Origin: Cladopsammia gracilis
Taxonomy: Eukaryota > Cnidaria > Anthozoa > Scleractinia > Dendrophylliidae
DNA: 64,000 nucleotides
NCBI GenBank assembly: GCA_022457155.1
Contig: JAJGOT010001015.1
Location: 40,113 to 104,112 of the forward strand
Direction: 5' to 3'
Part shown: positions 27,455-38,541 of the stretch, one piece after another
Layout: each line of letters opens with the position of its first letter
Numbering within the stretch: the first letter of the stretch is position 1
The notes under the pieces: model-generated
Told to the model about the DNA's origin: nothing
Databases searched by the model: none
Seen by the model: only the letters and a program-made list of their open reading frames with translations
Program-made: the position numbers and the translations under genes

Positions 27455-29628
27455 CTAAACTGTAATCCACTTCAATCCTTGCAATCCTGCGCTTTATCTC
27501 TAAACTACTACTTTTGTTTTGTACTATAGGATCTTTTTATCCAACCAAGTTGTATATTTTGTGCCATTTGGCGATATAAAGTGGAAATAAGCGGAGCGAC
27601 ATTTTGCCATTTCGGCGGGACAGTGTCATTACTATGCATTTACGAAAAGTATTCACGAGTTGCGAGCTTAAAACCGAAAAATTTCGAAAAAACGCCGAAG
27701 AGGCTCCGTAATTTTTCTCCTAGGAGCCAACAAATGTCTCATAAGTTATGACAAACAAACAATTTATTTTTGTATCTTTCAAACATTGACTAAGCAAATG
27801 CAACGAAGTAAAGCAGCTAAAAATAGACTGAGCCGTTATAACGCACGCATTTTGATTTCAGATAAATGTCACGATTGACACTGCCTCTCCAGCAAACAAA
27901 GGCAGCTTTGATATGAAGCTAAACTGTAATCCAGTTCAATCCTTGCAATCCTGCGCTTTATCTCCAAACTACTACTTTTGGTTTGTACTATAGGATCTTT
28001 TTATCCAACTAAGTTGTATATTTTGTGCCATTTGGCGATATAACGTGGAAATAAGTTAAGCGACATTTTTCCATTTCGGCGGGACAGTGTCATTACTATG
28101 CATTTACAAAGCGTATTCATGAAGTGCGACGGCTAAAACCGAAAAGGCCCGAAATATTGACGAAGAGACTCCGTAATTTTTCTCCTAGCAGCAAACAAAT
28201 GTCTCAGAAGTTATGACAAACAAACAGTTAATTTTTCCATCTTACAAACATTAGCTAACCAAATGCAACTAAGTAAAGCGGCTCGAAATAGACTGAGCCG
28301 TTATAACGCACACATTTTGATTTCAGATAAATGTCACGATTGACAATGCCTCTCCTGCAAACAAAGGCAACTTTGATATCAAGCTAAACTGTAATCCAAT
28401 TCAATCCTTACAATCCTGCGCTTTATCTCTAAAAGACTACTTTTGTTTTGTACTATAGGATCCTTTTATCCAATTAAGTTGTATATTTTGTGCCATTTGG
28501 CGATATAACGTGGAATTAAGTTAAGCGACATTTTGCCATTTCGGCGGGACAGTGTCATTACTATGCATGTACGAAGAGTATTCACGAATTTCCACGGCTA
28601 AAACAGAAAATTCCCGAAAAATTGACGAAGGAGCCAACAATTGTCTCAACTTATGACAAACAAACAATTTATTTTTTCCATCTTACAAGTATTAGCTAAG
28701 CAAATGCAACGAAATAAAGCAGCTCAAATAGACAGAGTCGTTATAACAAACGCATTTTGATTTCAGATAAATGTCACGATTGACACTGCCTCTCCAGCAA
28801 ACTAATTCAACTTTTATATCAAGCCAAATCTTAATCCACTTCAATCCTTGAAATCCTGCACTTTGTCTCCAAAGTACTACTTTTATTTTGTACTATAGGA
28901 TATGTTTATCCAACCAAGTTGTATATTTTGTGCCCTTTGGCGATATAACATGGAAATAAGTCAGTAGTATGCATTTACGAAGAGTATTCAAGAAGTACGA
29001 CGGCTAAAACGGAAAATGCCCGAAATATTGACGAAGAGGCTCCGTAATTTTTTTCCTCGGAGCCAACAAATGTCTCATAAGTTATGACAAACGAACAATT
29101 AATTTTTGCATCTTACAAACATTAACTAAGGAAATGCAACGAAGTAAAGCAGCTAAGAATAGACGGTGCCGTTATAACGCACGCATTTTGATTTCAGACA
29201 AATGTCATGATTGACACTGCCTCTCCAGTAAACAAAGGCAGCTTTGATATCTTTGTATATTTTGTGCCATTTGGCGATATAACGTGGAAATAAGCTAAGC
29301 GACATTTTGTCATTTCGGCGAAACAGTGTCATTAGTATGCATTTACGACGAGTATTCACGAAGTGCGACGTTTAAAACCGAAAATGCCCGAAATATTGAC
29401 GAAGAGGCTTCGTAATTTTTCCCCTAGGAGCCAACAAATGCCTCAGAAGTGATGACAAACAAACAATTTATTACTCCATCTTACAAACATTAGCTTAACA
29501 AATGCAACGAAGTAAAGCGGCTCAAAATAGACTGAGCCTTATAACACACGCATTTTGATTTCAGAAAAATGTCACGATTGACACTGCCTCTCCTGCAAAC
29601 AAAGGCAACTTTGATTTCAAGCTAAACT

Positions 29629-29784
29629 GGGTAGATTCTGCATGTACCGGTCACATATTACGTAAAACAAAAGGAACAAAGAACGACAATACTACAAATG
29701 CAAAACAAGACCAAAAATACAATACCTCACAAACAATAGAAGACAATGAGTGGTTAATGGGTACCGGTACATGCAGAAAGACCC
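29629..29784. mobile_element. MITE-like element, copy e
   Basis: 156 bp, second member of the higher-order series. It shares an internal ACTACAAATG variant with copy f. Confidence 0.8.
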
Positions 29785-31957
29785 CTAAACTGTAATCCAC
29801 TTCAATCCTTGCAATCCTGCGCTTTATCTCTAAACTACTACTTTTGTTTTGTACTATAGGATCTTTTTATCCAACCAAGTTGTATATTTTGTGCCATTTG
29901 GCGATATAAAGTGGAAATAAGCTGAGCGACATTTTGCCATTTCGGCGGGACAGTGTCATTACTATGCATTTACGAAAAGTATTCACGAGTTGCGAGCTTA
30001 AAACCGAAAAATTTCGAAAAAACGCCGAAGAGGCTCCGTAATTTTTCTCCTAGGAGCCAACAAATGTCTCATAAGTTATGACAAACAAACAATTTATTTT
30101 TGTATCTTTCAAACATTGACTAAGCAAATGCAACGAAGTAAAGCAGCTAAAAATAGACTGAGCCGTTATAACGCACGCATTTTGATTTCAGATAAATGTC
30201 ACGATTGACACTGCCTCTCCAGCAAACAAAGGCAGCTTTGATATGAAGCTAAACTGTAATCCAGTTCAATCCTTGCAATCCTGCGCTTTATCTCCAAACT
30301 ACTACTTTTGGTTTGTACTATAGGATCTTTTTATCCAACTAAGTTGTATATTTTGTGCCATTTGGCGATATAACGTGGAAATAAGTTAAGCGACATTTTT
30401 CCATTTCGGCGGGACAGTGTCATTACTATGCATTTACAAAGCGTATTCATGAAGTGCGACGGCTAAAACCGAAAAGGCCCGAAATATTGACGAAGAGACT
30501 CCGTAATTTTTCTCCTAGCAGCAAACAAATGTCTCAGAAGTTATGACAAACAAACAGTTAATTTTTCCATCTTACAAACATTAGCTAACCAAATGCAACT
30601 AAGTAAAGCGGCTCGAAATAGACTGAGCCGTTATAACGCACACATTTTGATTTCAGATAAATGTCACGATTGACAATGCCTCTCCTGCAAACAAAGGCAA
30701 CTTTGATATCAAGCTAAACTGTAATCCAATTCAATCCTTACAATCCTGCGCTTTATCTCTAAAAGACTACTTTTGTTTTGTACTATAGGATCCTTTTATC
30801 CAATTAAGTTGTATATTTTGTGCCATTTGGCGATATAAAGTGGAAATAAGTTAAGCGACATTTTGCCATTTCGGCGGGACAGTGTCATTACTATGCATGT
30901 ACGAAGAGTATTCACGAATTTCCACGGCTAAAACAGAAAATTCCCGAAAAATTGACGAAGGAGCCAACAAATGTCTCAACTTATGACAAACAAACAATTT
31001 ATTTTTTCCATCTTACAAGTATTAGCTAAGCAAATGCAACGAAGTAAAGCAGCTCAAATAGACAGAGCCGTTATAACAAACGCATTTTGATTTCAGATAA
31101 ATGTCACGATTGACACTGCCTCTCCAGCAAACTAATTCAACTTTTATATCAAGCTAAATCTTAATCCACTTCAATCCTTGAAATCCTGCACTTTGTCTCC
31201 AAAGTACTACTTTTATTTTGTACTATAGGATATGTTTATCCAACCAAGTTGTATATTTTGTGCCCTTTGGCGATATAACATGGAAATAAGTCAGTAGTAT
31301 GCATTTACGAAGAGTATTCAAGAAGTACGACGGCTAAAACGGAAAATGCCCGAAATATTGACGAAGAGGCTCCGTAATTTTTTCCTCGGAGCCAACAAAT
31401 GTCTCATAAGTTATGACAAACGAACAATTAATTTTTGCATCTTACAAACATTAACTAAGGAAATGCAACGAAGTAAAGCAGCTAAGAATAGACGGTGCCG
31501 TGATAACGCACGGATTTTGATTTCAGACAAATGTCATGATTGACACTGCCTCTCCAGTAAACAAAGGCAGCTTTGATATCTTTGTATATTTTGTGCCATT
31601 TGGCGATATAACGTGGAAATAAGCTAAGCGACATTTTGTCATTTCGGCGAAACAGTGTCATTAGTATGCATTTACGACGAGTATTCACGAAGTGCGACGT
31701 TTAAAACCGAAAATGCCCGAAATATTGACGAAGAGGCTTCGTAATTTTTCCCCTAGGAGCCAACAAATGCCTCAGAAGTGATGACAAACAAACAATTTAT
31801 TACTCCATCTTACAAACATTAGCTTAACAAATGCAACGAAGTAAAGCGGCTCAAAATAGACTGAGCCTTATAACACACGCATTTTGATTTCAGAAAAATG
31901 TCACGATTGACACTGCCTCTCCTGCAAACAAAGGCAACTTTGATTTCAAGCTAAACT

Positions 31958-32113
31958 GGGTAGATTCTGCATGTACCGGTCACATATTACGTAAAACAAA
32001 AGGAACAAAGAACGACAATACTACAAATGCAAAACAAGACCAAAAATACAATACCTCACAAACAATAGAAGACAATGAGTGGTTAATGGGTACCGGTACA
32101 TGCAGAAAGACCC
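31958..32113. mobile_element. MITE-like element, copy f
   Basis: 156 bp, third member of the higher-order series. Confidence 0.8.
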
Positions 32114-34286
32114 CTAAACTGTAATCCACTTCAATCCTTGCAATCCTGCGCTTTATCTCTAAACTACTACTTTTGTTTTGTACTATAGGATCTTTTTATC
32201 CAACCAAGTTGTATATTTTGTGCCATTTGGCGATATAAAGTGGAAATAAGCTGAGCGACATTTTGCTATTTCGGCGGGACAGTGTCATTACTATGCATTT
32301 ACGAAAAGTATTCACGAGTTGCGAGCTTAAAACCGAAAAATTTCGAAAAAACGCCGAAGAGGCTCCGTAATTTTTCTCCTAGGAGCCAACAAATGTCTCA
32401 TAAGTTATGACAAACAAACAATTTATTTTTGTATCTTTCAAACATTGACTAAGCAAATGCAACGAAGTAAAGCAGCTAAAAATAGACTGAGCCGTTATAA
32501 CGCACGCATTTTGATTTCAGATAAATGTCACGATTGACACTGCCTCTCCAGCAAACAAAGGCAGCTTTGATATGAAGCTAAACTGTAATCCAGTTCAATC
32601 CTTGCAATCCTGCGCTTTATCTCCAAACTACTACTTTTGGTTTGTACTATAGGATCTTTTTATCCAACTAAGTTGTATATTTTGTGCCATTTGGCGATAT
32701 AACGTGGAAATAAGTTAAGCGACATTTTTCCATTTCGGCGGGACAGTGTCATTACTATGCATTTACAAAGCGTATTCATGAAGTGCGACGGCTAAAACCG
32801 AAAAGGCCCGAAATATTGACGAAGAGACTCCGTAATTTTTCTCCTAGCAGCAAACAAATGTCTCAGAAGTTATGACAAACAAACAGTTAATTTTTCCATC
32901 TTACAAACATTAGCTAACCAAATGCAACTAAGTAAAGCGGCTCGAAATAGACTGAGCCGTTATAACGCACACATTTTGATTTCAGATAAATGTCACGATT
33001 GACAATGCCTCTCCTGCAAACAAAGGCAACTTTGATATCAAGCTAAACTGTAATCCAATTCAATCCTTACAATCCTGCGCTTTATCTCTAAAAGACTACT
33101 TTTGTTTTGTACTATAGGATCCTTTTATCCAATTAAGTTGTATATTTTGTGCCATTTGGCGATATAACGTGGAAATAAGTTAAGCGACATTTTGCCATTT
33201 CGGCGGGACAGTGTCATTACTATGCATGTACGAAGAGTATTCACGAATTTCCACGGCTAAAACAGAAAATTCCCGAAAAATTGACGAAGGAGCCAACAAA
33301 TGTCTCAACTTATGACAAACAAACAATTTATTTTTTCCATCTTACAAGTATTAGCTAAGCAAATGCAACGAAGTAAAGCAGCTCAAATAGACAGAGCCGT
33401 TATAACAAACGCATTTTGATTTCAGATAAATGTCACGATTGACACTGCCTCTCCAGCAAACTAATTCAACTTTTATATCAAGCTAAATCTTAATCCACTG
33501 CAATCCTTGAAATCTTGCGCTTTGTCTCCAAAGTACTACTTTTATTTTGTACTATAGGATATGTTTATCCAACCAAGTTGTATATTTTGTGCCCTTTGGC
33601 GATATAACATGGAAATAAGTCAGTAGTATGCATTTACGAAGAGTATTCAAGAAGTACGACGGCTAAAACGGAAAATGCCCGAAATATTGACGAAGAGGCT
33701 CCGTAATGTTCTCCTCGGAGTTAACAAATGTCTCATAAGTTATGACAAACGAACAATTAATTTTTGCATCTTACAAACATTAACTAAGGAAATGCAACGA
33801 AGTAAAGCAGCTAAGAATAGACGGTGCCGTGATAACGCACGCATTTTGATTTCAGACAAATGTCATGATTGACACTGCCTCTCCAGTAAACAAAGGCAGC
33901 TTTGATATCTTTGTATATTTTGTGCCATTTGGCGATATAACGTGGAAATAAGCTAAGCGACATTTTGTCATTTCGGCGAATCAGTGTCATTAGTATGCAT
34001 TTACGACGAGTATTCACGAAGTGCGACGTTTAAAACCGAAAATGCCCGAAATATTGACGAAGAGGCTTCGTAATTTTTCCCCTAGGAGCCAACAAATGCC
34101 TCAGAAGTGATGACAAACAAACAATTTATTACTCCATCTTACAAACATTAGCTTAACAAATGCAACGAAGTAAAGCGGCTCAAAATAGACTGAGCCTTAT
34201 AACACACGCATTTTGATTTCAGAAAAATGTCACGATTGACACTGCCTCTCCTGCAAACAAAGGCAACTTTGATTTCAAGCTAAACT

Positions 34287-34442
34287 GGGTAGATTCTGCA
34301 TGTACCGGTCACATATTACGTAAAACAAAAGGAACAAAGAACGACAATAATACAAATGCAAAACAAGACCAAAAATACAATACCTCACAAACAATAGAAG
34401 ACAATGAGTGGTTAATGGGTACCGGTACATGCAGAAAGACCC
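34287..34442. mobile_element. MITE-like element, copy g
   Basis: 156 bp, fourth member of the higher-order series, about 230 bp before the array ends. Confidence 0.8.
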
Positions 34443-34669
34443 CTAAACTGTAATCCACTTCAATCCTTGCAATCCTGCGCTTTATCTCTAAACTACTACT
34501 TTTGTTTTGTACTATAGGATCTTTTTATCCAACCAAGTTGTATATTTTGTGCCATTTGGCGATATAAAGTGGAAATAAGCGGAGCGACATTTTGCCATTT
34601 CGGCGGGACAGTGTCGTTACTATGCATTTACGAAAAGTATTCACGAGTTGCGAGCTTAAAACCGAAAAA

Positions 34670-35109
34670 TTACGACCACACTGCATGCTAGGAAATAGCG
34701 ATAATTTTTGACAGGGTTCGTTCCTTTCCCCACATATTTCATATTTATACTAAGTCCATAGCCAGTCCGACCTACCACCGAAATTTGGCGCTTGTTGTTT
34801 TCTTCAGTGGTCGCAAATCCCAAAATATGCCGTGGTAGGTCATGAAATTCATCAGTAGTGGAGTCCCAAGGCTACTTCGTTTCGGAGCGGCCATTTTTTC
34901 AGTTCTACGAACAACAAGCCAAATTCGCAAACGAAGTACATCACCTTACTCGCTTCTTTGAGAAAGTGGACTCTTAGCTACTTTCACGCTTAATGATGCT
35001 CATCAGGCAGCTACTAAAGATAAAAAATGGCTGTAAACTTACCAAAAATCGCATACAAACCATATTTGAGCCGCTATTATAGCTCAACGAAGCAAAAACA
35101 CGTCATAAT
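34670..35109. other. Single-copy spacer left of unit copy 2
   Basis: 440 bp not found elsewhere in the window. It has two inverted-repeat pairs (34,769-34,778 with 34,832-34,841, and 34,782-34,799 with 34,910-34,925) and ends at a 15-bp near-palindrome (35,100-35,114). No gene is supported; the short frame from 35,027 crosses the unit boundary and is ignored. Confidence 0.6.
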
Positions 35110-35624
35110 GACGTTTCTAGAAAACTCGAGCCTTCAGTTGTTTAGAACAGCAACACTTACCATGGTACTCCCAAATATGGAGTCACGAAATCCTATGGAT
35201 CGGTTATATGCAGAAAATCACTCAAAAACGTAAAAAGTCACTGACGACAATAACTTAAGGGAGTTGCACTAGCATTCATTTAGCCCATGTTTTTTTAATT
35301 GCTCTGATCGGTTAGATTTAAAAGCTATGGTACGTAAAATATCAATTTTGTTATCAAGGCGCAAAAGAAAACTGTCGAAGTCTAGGATGCCGCCGCCTAC
35401 GCTTGTTGCAAAAACATGATATTTGGCGACAATCAAACAGTAGTTAAGAACTTTCCAATTGTTTGACTCTTTGTGCCAACCGTATAAAAAGGTATTTTCA
35501 GATAAGGTCAGTTTTTCATTAAATTAGAAAAAAAGTCCAAAACAACGAGGATACACTGCAAGTAATTAACATGTGTCTTAGAGATTGATTTTCAAGGTTA
35601 CATAAAGGACGGACTTGCCAGACT
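35110..35624. other. Left segment of composite unit, copy 2; no gene seen
   Basis: Equivalent of 10,825-11,339; non-coding. Confidence 0.6.
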
Positions 35625-35913
35625 TAGAAATCGCACTGTTTTGCCGATTTGGCGACGATTTGAGGCCAGGACGCCGATTTCGAGATCTGGTGTGCTCAAA
35701 AGTGAGATTTTGCTAAAACTTGCTCCGCACGGCCCCAAACCTGCGTTTCGTACACTTTTCATAGAAATCGCACTGCTTTCCTGATTTGGCGATGATTTGA
35801 GGCCAGTACGACGATTTTGAGATTTGGTGTGTGCTCAAAAGTGAGATTTTGCCAAAACGTGCTCCGCACGGCCCCAAACGTGCGTTTTGTGCACTTTTCA
35901 TAGAAATCGCACA
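35625..35913. repeat. satA pair, copy 2
   Basis: Same diverged pair as at 11,340-11,628. Confidence 0.85.
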
Positions 35914-37273
35914 ATATCTGTCTCCATTTAGAATTTAGGTTTCAAAATATGATGCCATCCAAGAATCAGGACCGCCATTTTAGAATTTTTCTCAAAGAAA
36001 ACAATTATAAAAAATGGACAATTTATCCAAATCATCTGAAACTTGGTACAGAACATCCTAATAATCTGTAAATGTACACATCAAAGCACAAGTCCATATC
36101 TTTCTCCATTCAGCATTTAGGTTTCAAAAAATATGTTTTTTCCTAGCCATTTTCATTCATGTCATAATGACGTCACAATGAGACATCGACACTGTCAATC
36201 TACTAACCTTATGATTTTGTACTATCTGCTAAATTTGAAGTCTAAAGCGGTAATACTTTAGGAGTTATGATGGGGTATGTTTTAAGACATATCAGTGTCC
36301 GTACATGAAGCTGGTCATCACAGCAGGGACAAGCCATGGAGCGGTGAGTACACGCTCTTTTGCGCTCCGCATTTGTACTCTATTTAGACCTTTTCAAGAC
36401 TATGCACGACCAAACCAACTATCAGAACTATGACATAAGGTCCTAGTGCTACTCTAGGAAACTGTTTTCCCAACCGAAAGTGTTTGCTTTTGCATAGTCA
36501 GCAGTTTATCTTTAGATATTTAATCCTTGCCTCAAGAAATCACTTTATGGCTTTTAGAGACAAAGGACGAGGGTTTATCTATACTTTTATGATAGATGTA
36601 GTTGATACACCAGGAAAGGAACACTTTGGTGTAAGTTTTGCGTGAATTCATCATTGTGCTTAGGAGTAATTAAAAACTGAATAATTAATTAGCTGCAAAT
36701 TTCAACCGTTAATAACATCGTCAGATCTTGTGTTTATGGTAGTGTTTATATCAATCGAGTTAGATCCCAAAGTGATCTAACCGTGTTGCTAAAGTCAAGG
36801 AAACAGCTTCTAAAACATGCGAGTTATTAACAGTTGAATTTTGTCCAACATGGCGGATCCAAAAGTGCGTCAAACATGCAAACGAGGCTATACTTTGAAC
36901 GTTAATATCTCTGACGGGATTTTATCACACTTCCTCAAATTCGCAGGATATATACAACGTCTTTAATACTATTTGCCAATACACTCGGCGTTATTATCGG
37001 CTCAACGGTTTGTTTCTAGCCTTGTTTCAAGTTTTTCAAACATGGAAACGAGGCTACAATTTGATCGTTAATATCTCTGAGGGGATTACATCAAACAAAT
37101 TCAAATTTGCAGGATATATAGCATGACTTTTATACTATCTGCGAATATACTCGGTTTTAATATCGGCTCAATCTTATGCTTCTAGTTCAAATCCTCGAAC
37201 ACATGCGAAAACACCTCAACAGAAGCTAATATAATATAATATAATTTAATATAATATAATAAAATATATTATC
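35914..37273. other. Non-coding part of unit plus microsatellite, copy 2
   Basis: Equivalent of 11,629-12,993, with the same 165-bp duplication, possible exon (about 36,547) and TATAA microsatellite (37,228-37,273). Confidence 0.6.
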
Positions 37274-37623
37274 ATGCTTATAATGGTGACCAAGCAGCGA
37301 GGGATGTCTTGAAGGAGAAAAGACAGAGTACCGTACAACAAGGACAAAGACATTAACTGGAACACGTTTCGCTCCGATTATCGCCACTGTGCAGTTCTTT
37401 ACCAAGCAGTGGATGCTTTGGGCCTTGAAATGCTACAAAGGGGCGCCAAACGGGCCTTGGGGTGCATGTCCTGGATCTCTCAGCAAACGAGAGATTGATG
37501 ACCTAGCCTCGAAGGTGCTACAAAGGTGCGCCAAACGGGCCTTGGGATGCATGTCGATGATCTCTCAGCAATGAGAGATTGATGACCAAGCCTCACGAGC
37601 CCTTGACACAGACATTATATGGA

Positions 37624-38004
37624 ATGTACAAGTTAACGCTAGACTGTGCGCCAGAAACGTTTCACTTAAACGAAGATCAAACAGTTGGCGATGCAGATAA
37701 GGACATTGAGAGAGACGAGGAAGAGAAGAAGTCCAGGAAAACAAAAGCCACGCCAACAGACAGTGAGAGCGACTACCAACCTGTAAAGAAGGCAAAGAAG
37801 AAAACAGCAAGTGCCCTTACAACAGACAGCGAGAGCGATTTCCAAGCGCCCGTAAAGAAAACGAAAAAGAAAACAGCAAGTTCCCTGAAGAGCGATGACG
37901 AAGCGACCGTAAAGAAAACGAAAAAGAAAGCAGCAAGCCCCCTGAAGAGCGACAGCGAGCAGAAACGGGCCTTGGAGTGCATGTCGATGTTCTCTCATCA
38001 ATGA
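37624..38004 (+). pseudogene. Lysine-rich repeat protein block 1, copy 2
   Basis: Same 126-residue MYKLTLDC... block as at 13,349. A 2-bp loss just upstream (near 37,607) leaves the frame open back to 37,582. The end reads CMSMFSHQ instead of CMSMFSQQ. The preceding KDINWNTF remnant is frameshifted in this copy. Confidence 0.45.
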
Positions 38005-38055
38005 GAGATTGATGACCAAGCCTCAAGAGCACTTGACACTGGGACATTATATGGA

Positions 38056-38541
38056 ATGCACAAGTTAACGCTAGACTGTTCGCCAGAAACGTTTCACTTA
38101 AACGAAGATCAAACAGGTGGCGATGCAGATAAGGACATTGAGAAAGACGAGGAAGAGAAGAAGTCCAGCAAAAGAAAAGCGATACCAACAGACAGTGAGA
38201 GCGACTACGAACCTGTAAAGAAGGCAAAAAAGAAATCAGCAAGTGCCCTTACAACAGACAGCGAGAGCGATTTCTTAGCGCCCGTAAAGAAAACGAAAAA
38301 GAAAACAGCAAGTCCCCTGAAGAGCAATGACGAAGCGCCCGTAAAGAAAACGAAAAAGAAAGCAGCAAGTCCACTAAAGAGCGACAGCGAGCAGAAGAAA
38401 AGAAGCCATCATAAGGAGAGGATGTGCAGGATAACAGGCTGCTTCTTTTACGGCTACAACCTTCAACGTGATATACAAATGCTCGTCAGGAAGGGCGGCA
38501 TAGAAGAGGAAGACATTCCCCGTTTGACGTCGATGATTTGA
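38056..38541 (+). pseudogene. Lysine-rich repeat protein block 2, copy 2 (161 aa, open)
   Basis: Full version of the second block: acidic stretch, KKTKKK(T/A)ASPLKSD units, then a basic, cysteine-containing tail (ERMCRITGCFFYGYNLQRD, KGGIEEEDIPRLTSMI). Its stop falls in the first satA bases, so the 3' end is defined by the satellite junction and the original C-terminus may be lost. Function unknown. Confidence 0.5.

Larger units (their letters stand above)
19649..34669. repeat. satB array, forward orientation, about 15 kb
   Basis: Roughly 31 monomers of about 455-465 bp. Landmarks are TGTCACGATTGACACTGCC, GGATCTTTTTATCC, TTGTATATTTTGTGCC, TTTCGGCGGGACAGTG and GCAACGAAGTAAAGC. At least two monomer types alternate (TTCCACGGCTAAAACAG versus GCGAGCTTAAAACCG). 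The short frames in it are repeats of the same non-genic sequence. Seven monomers carry an identical-length 156-bp inserted element. Confidence 0.95.
25550..34669. repeat. satB higher-order repeat, 2,329-bp period
   Basis: Five-monomer blocks repeat nearly unchanged: inserted elements at 27,299, 29,629, 31,958 and 34,287 are spaced 2,330, 2,329 and 2,329 bp apart, and AACTGTAATCCAGTTC recurs with the same spacing. This gives about 3.9 periods. Each block has exactly one inserted element. The left boundary is approximate. Confidence 0.85.

Noticed and set aside
23195..34017. Recurring 65-68-codon frames in satB
   Set aside because: Identical frames repeat every 2,329 bp with the satellite; no independent support for coding.
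19649..34669. CENP-B-box-like motif in satB
   Set aside because: The TTTCGGCGGGACAGTG stretch is only vaguely similar; the required box positions do not match.
35027..35233. 68-codon frame starting MAVNLPKIAY
   Set aside because: It runs across the boundary between the single-copy spacer and the repeat unit, so it is unlikely to be one gene.
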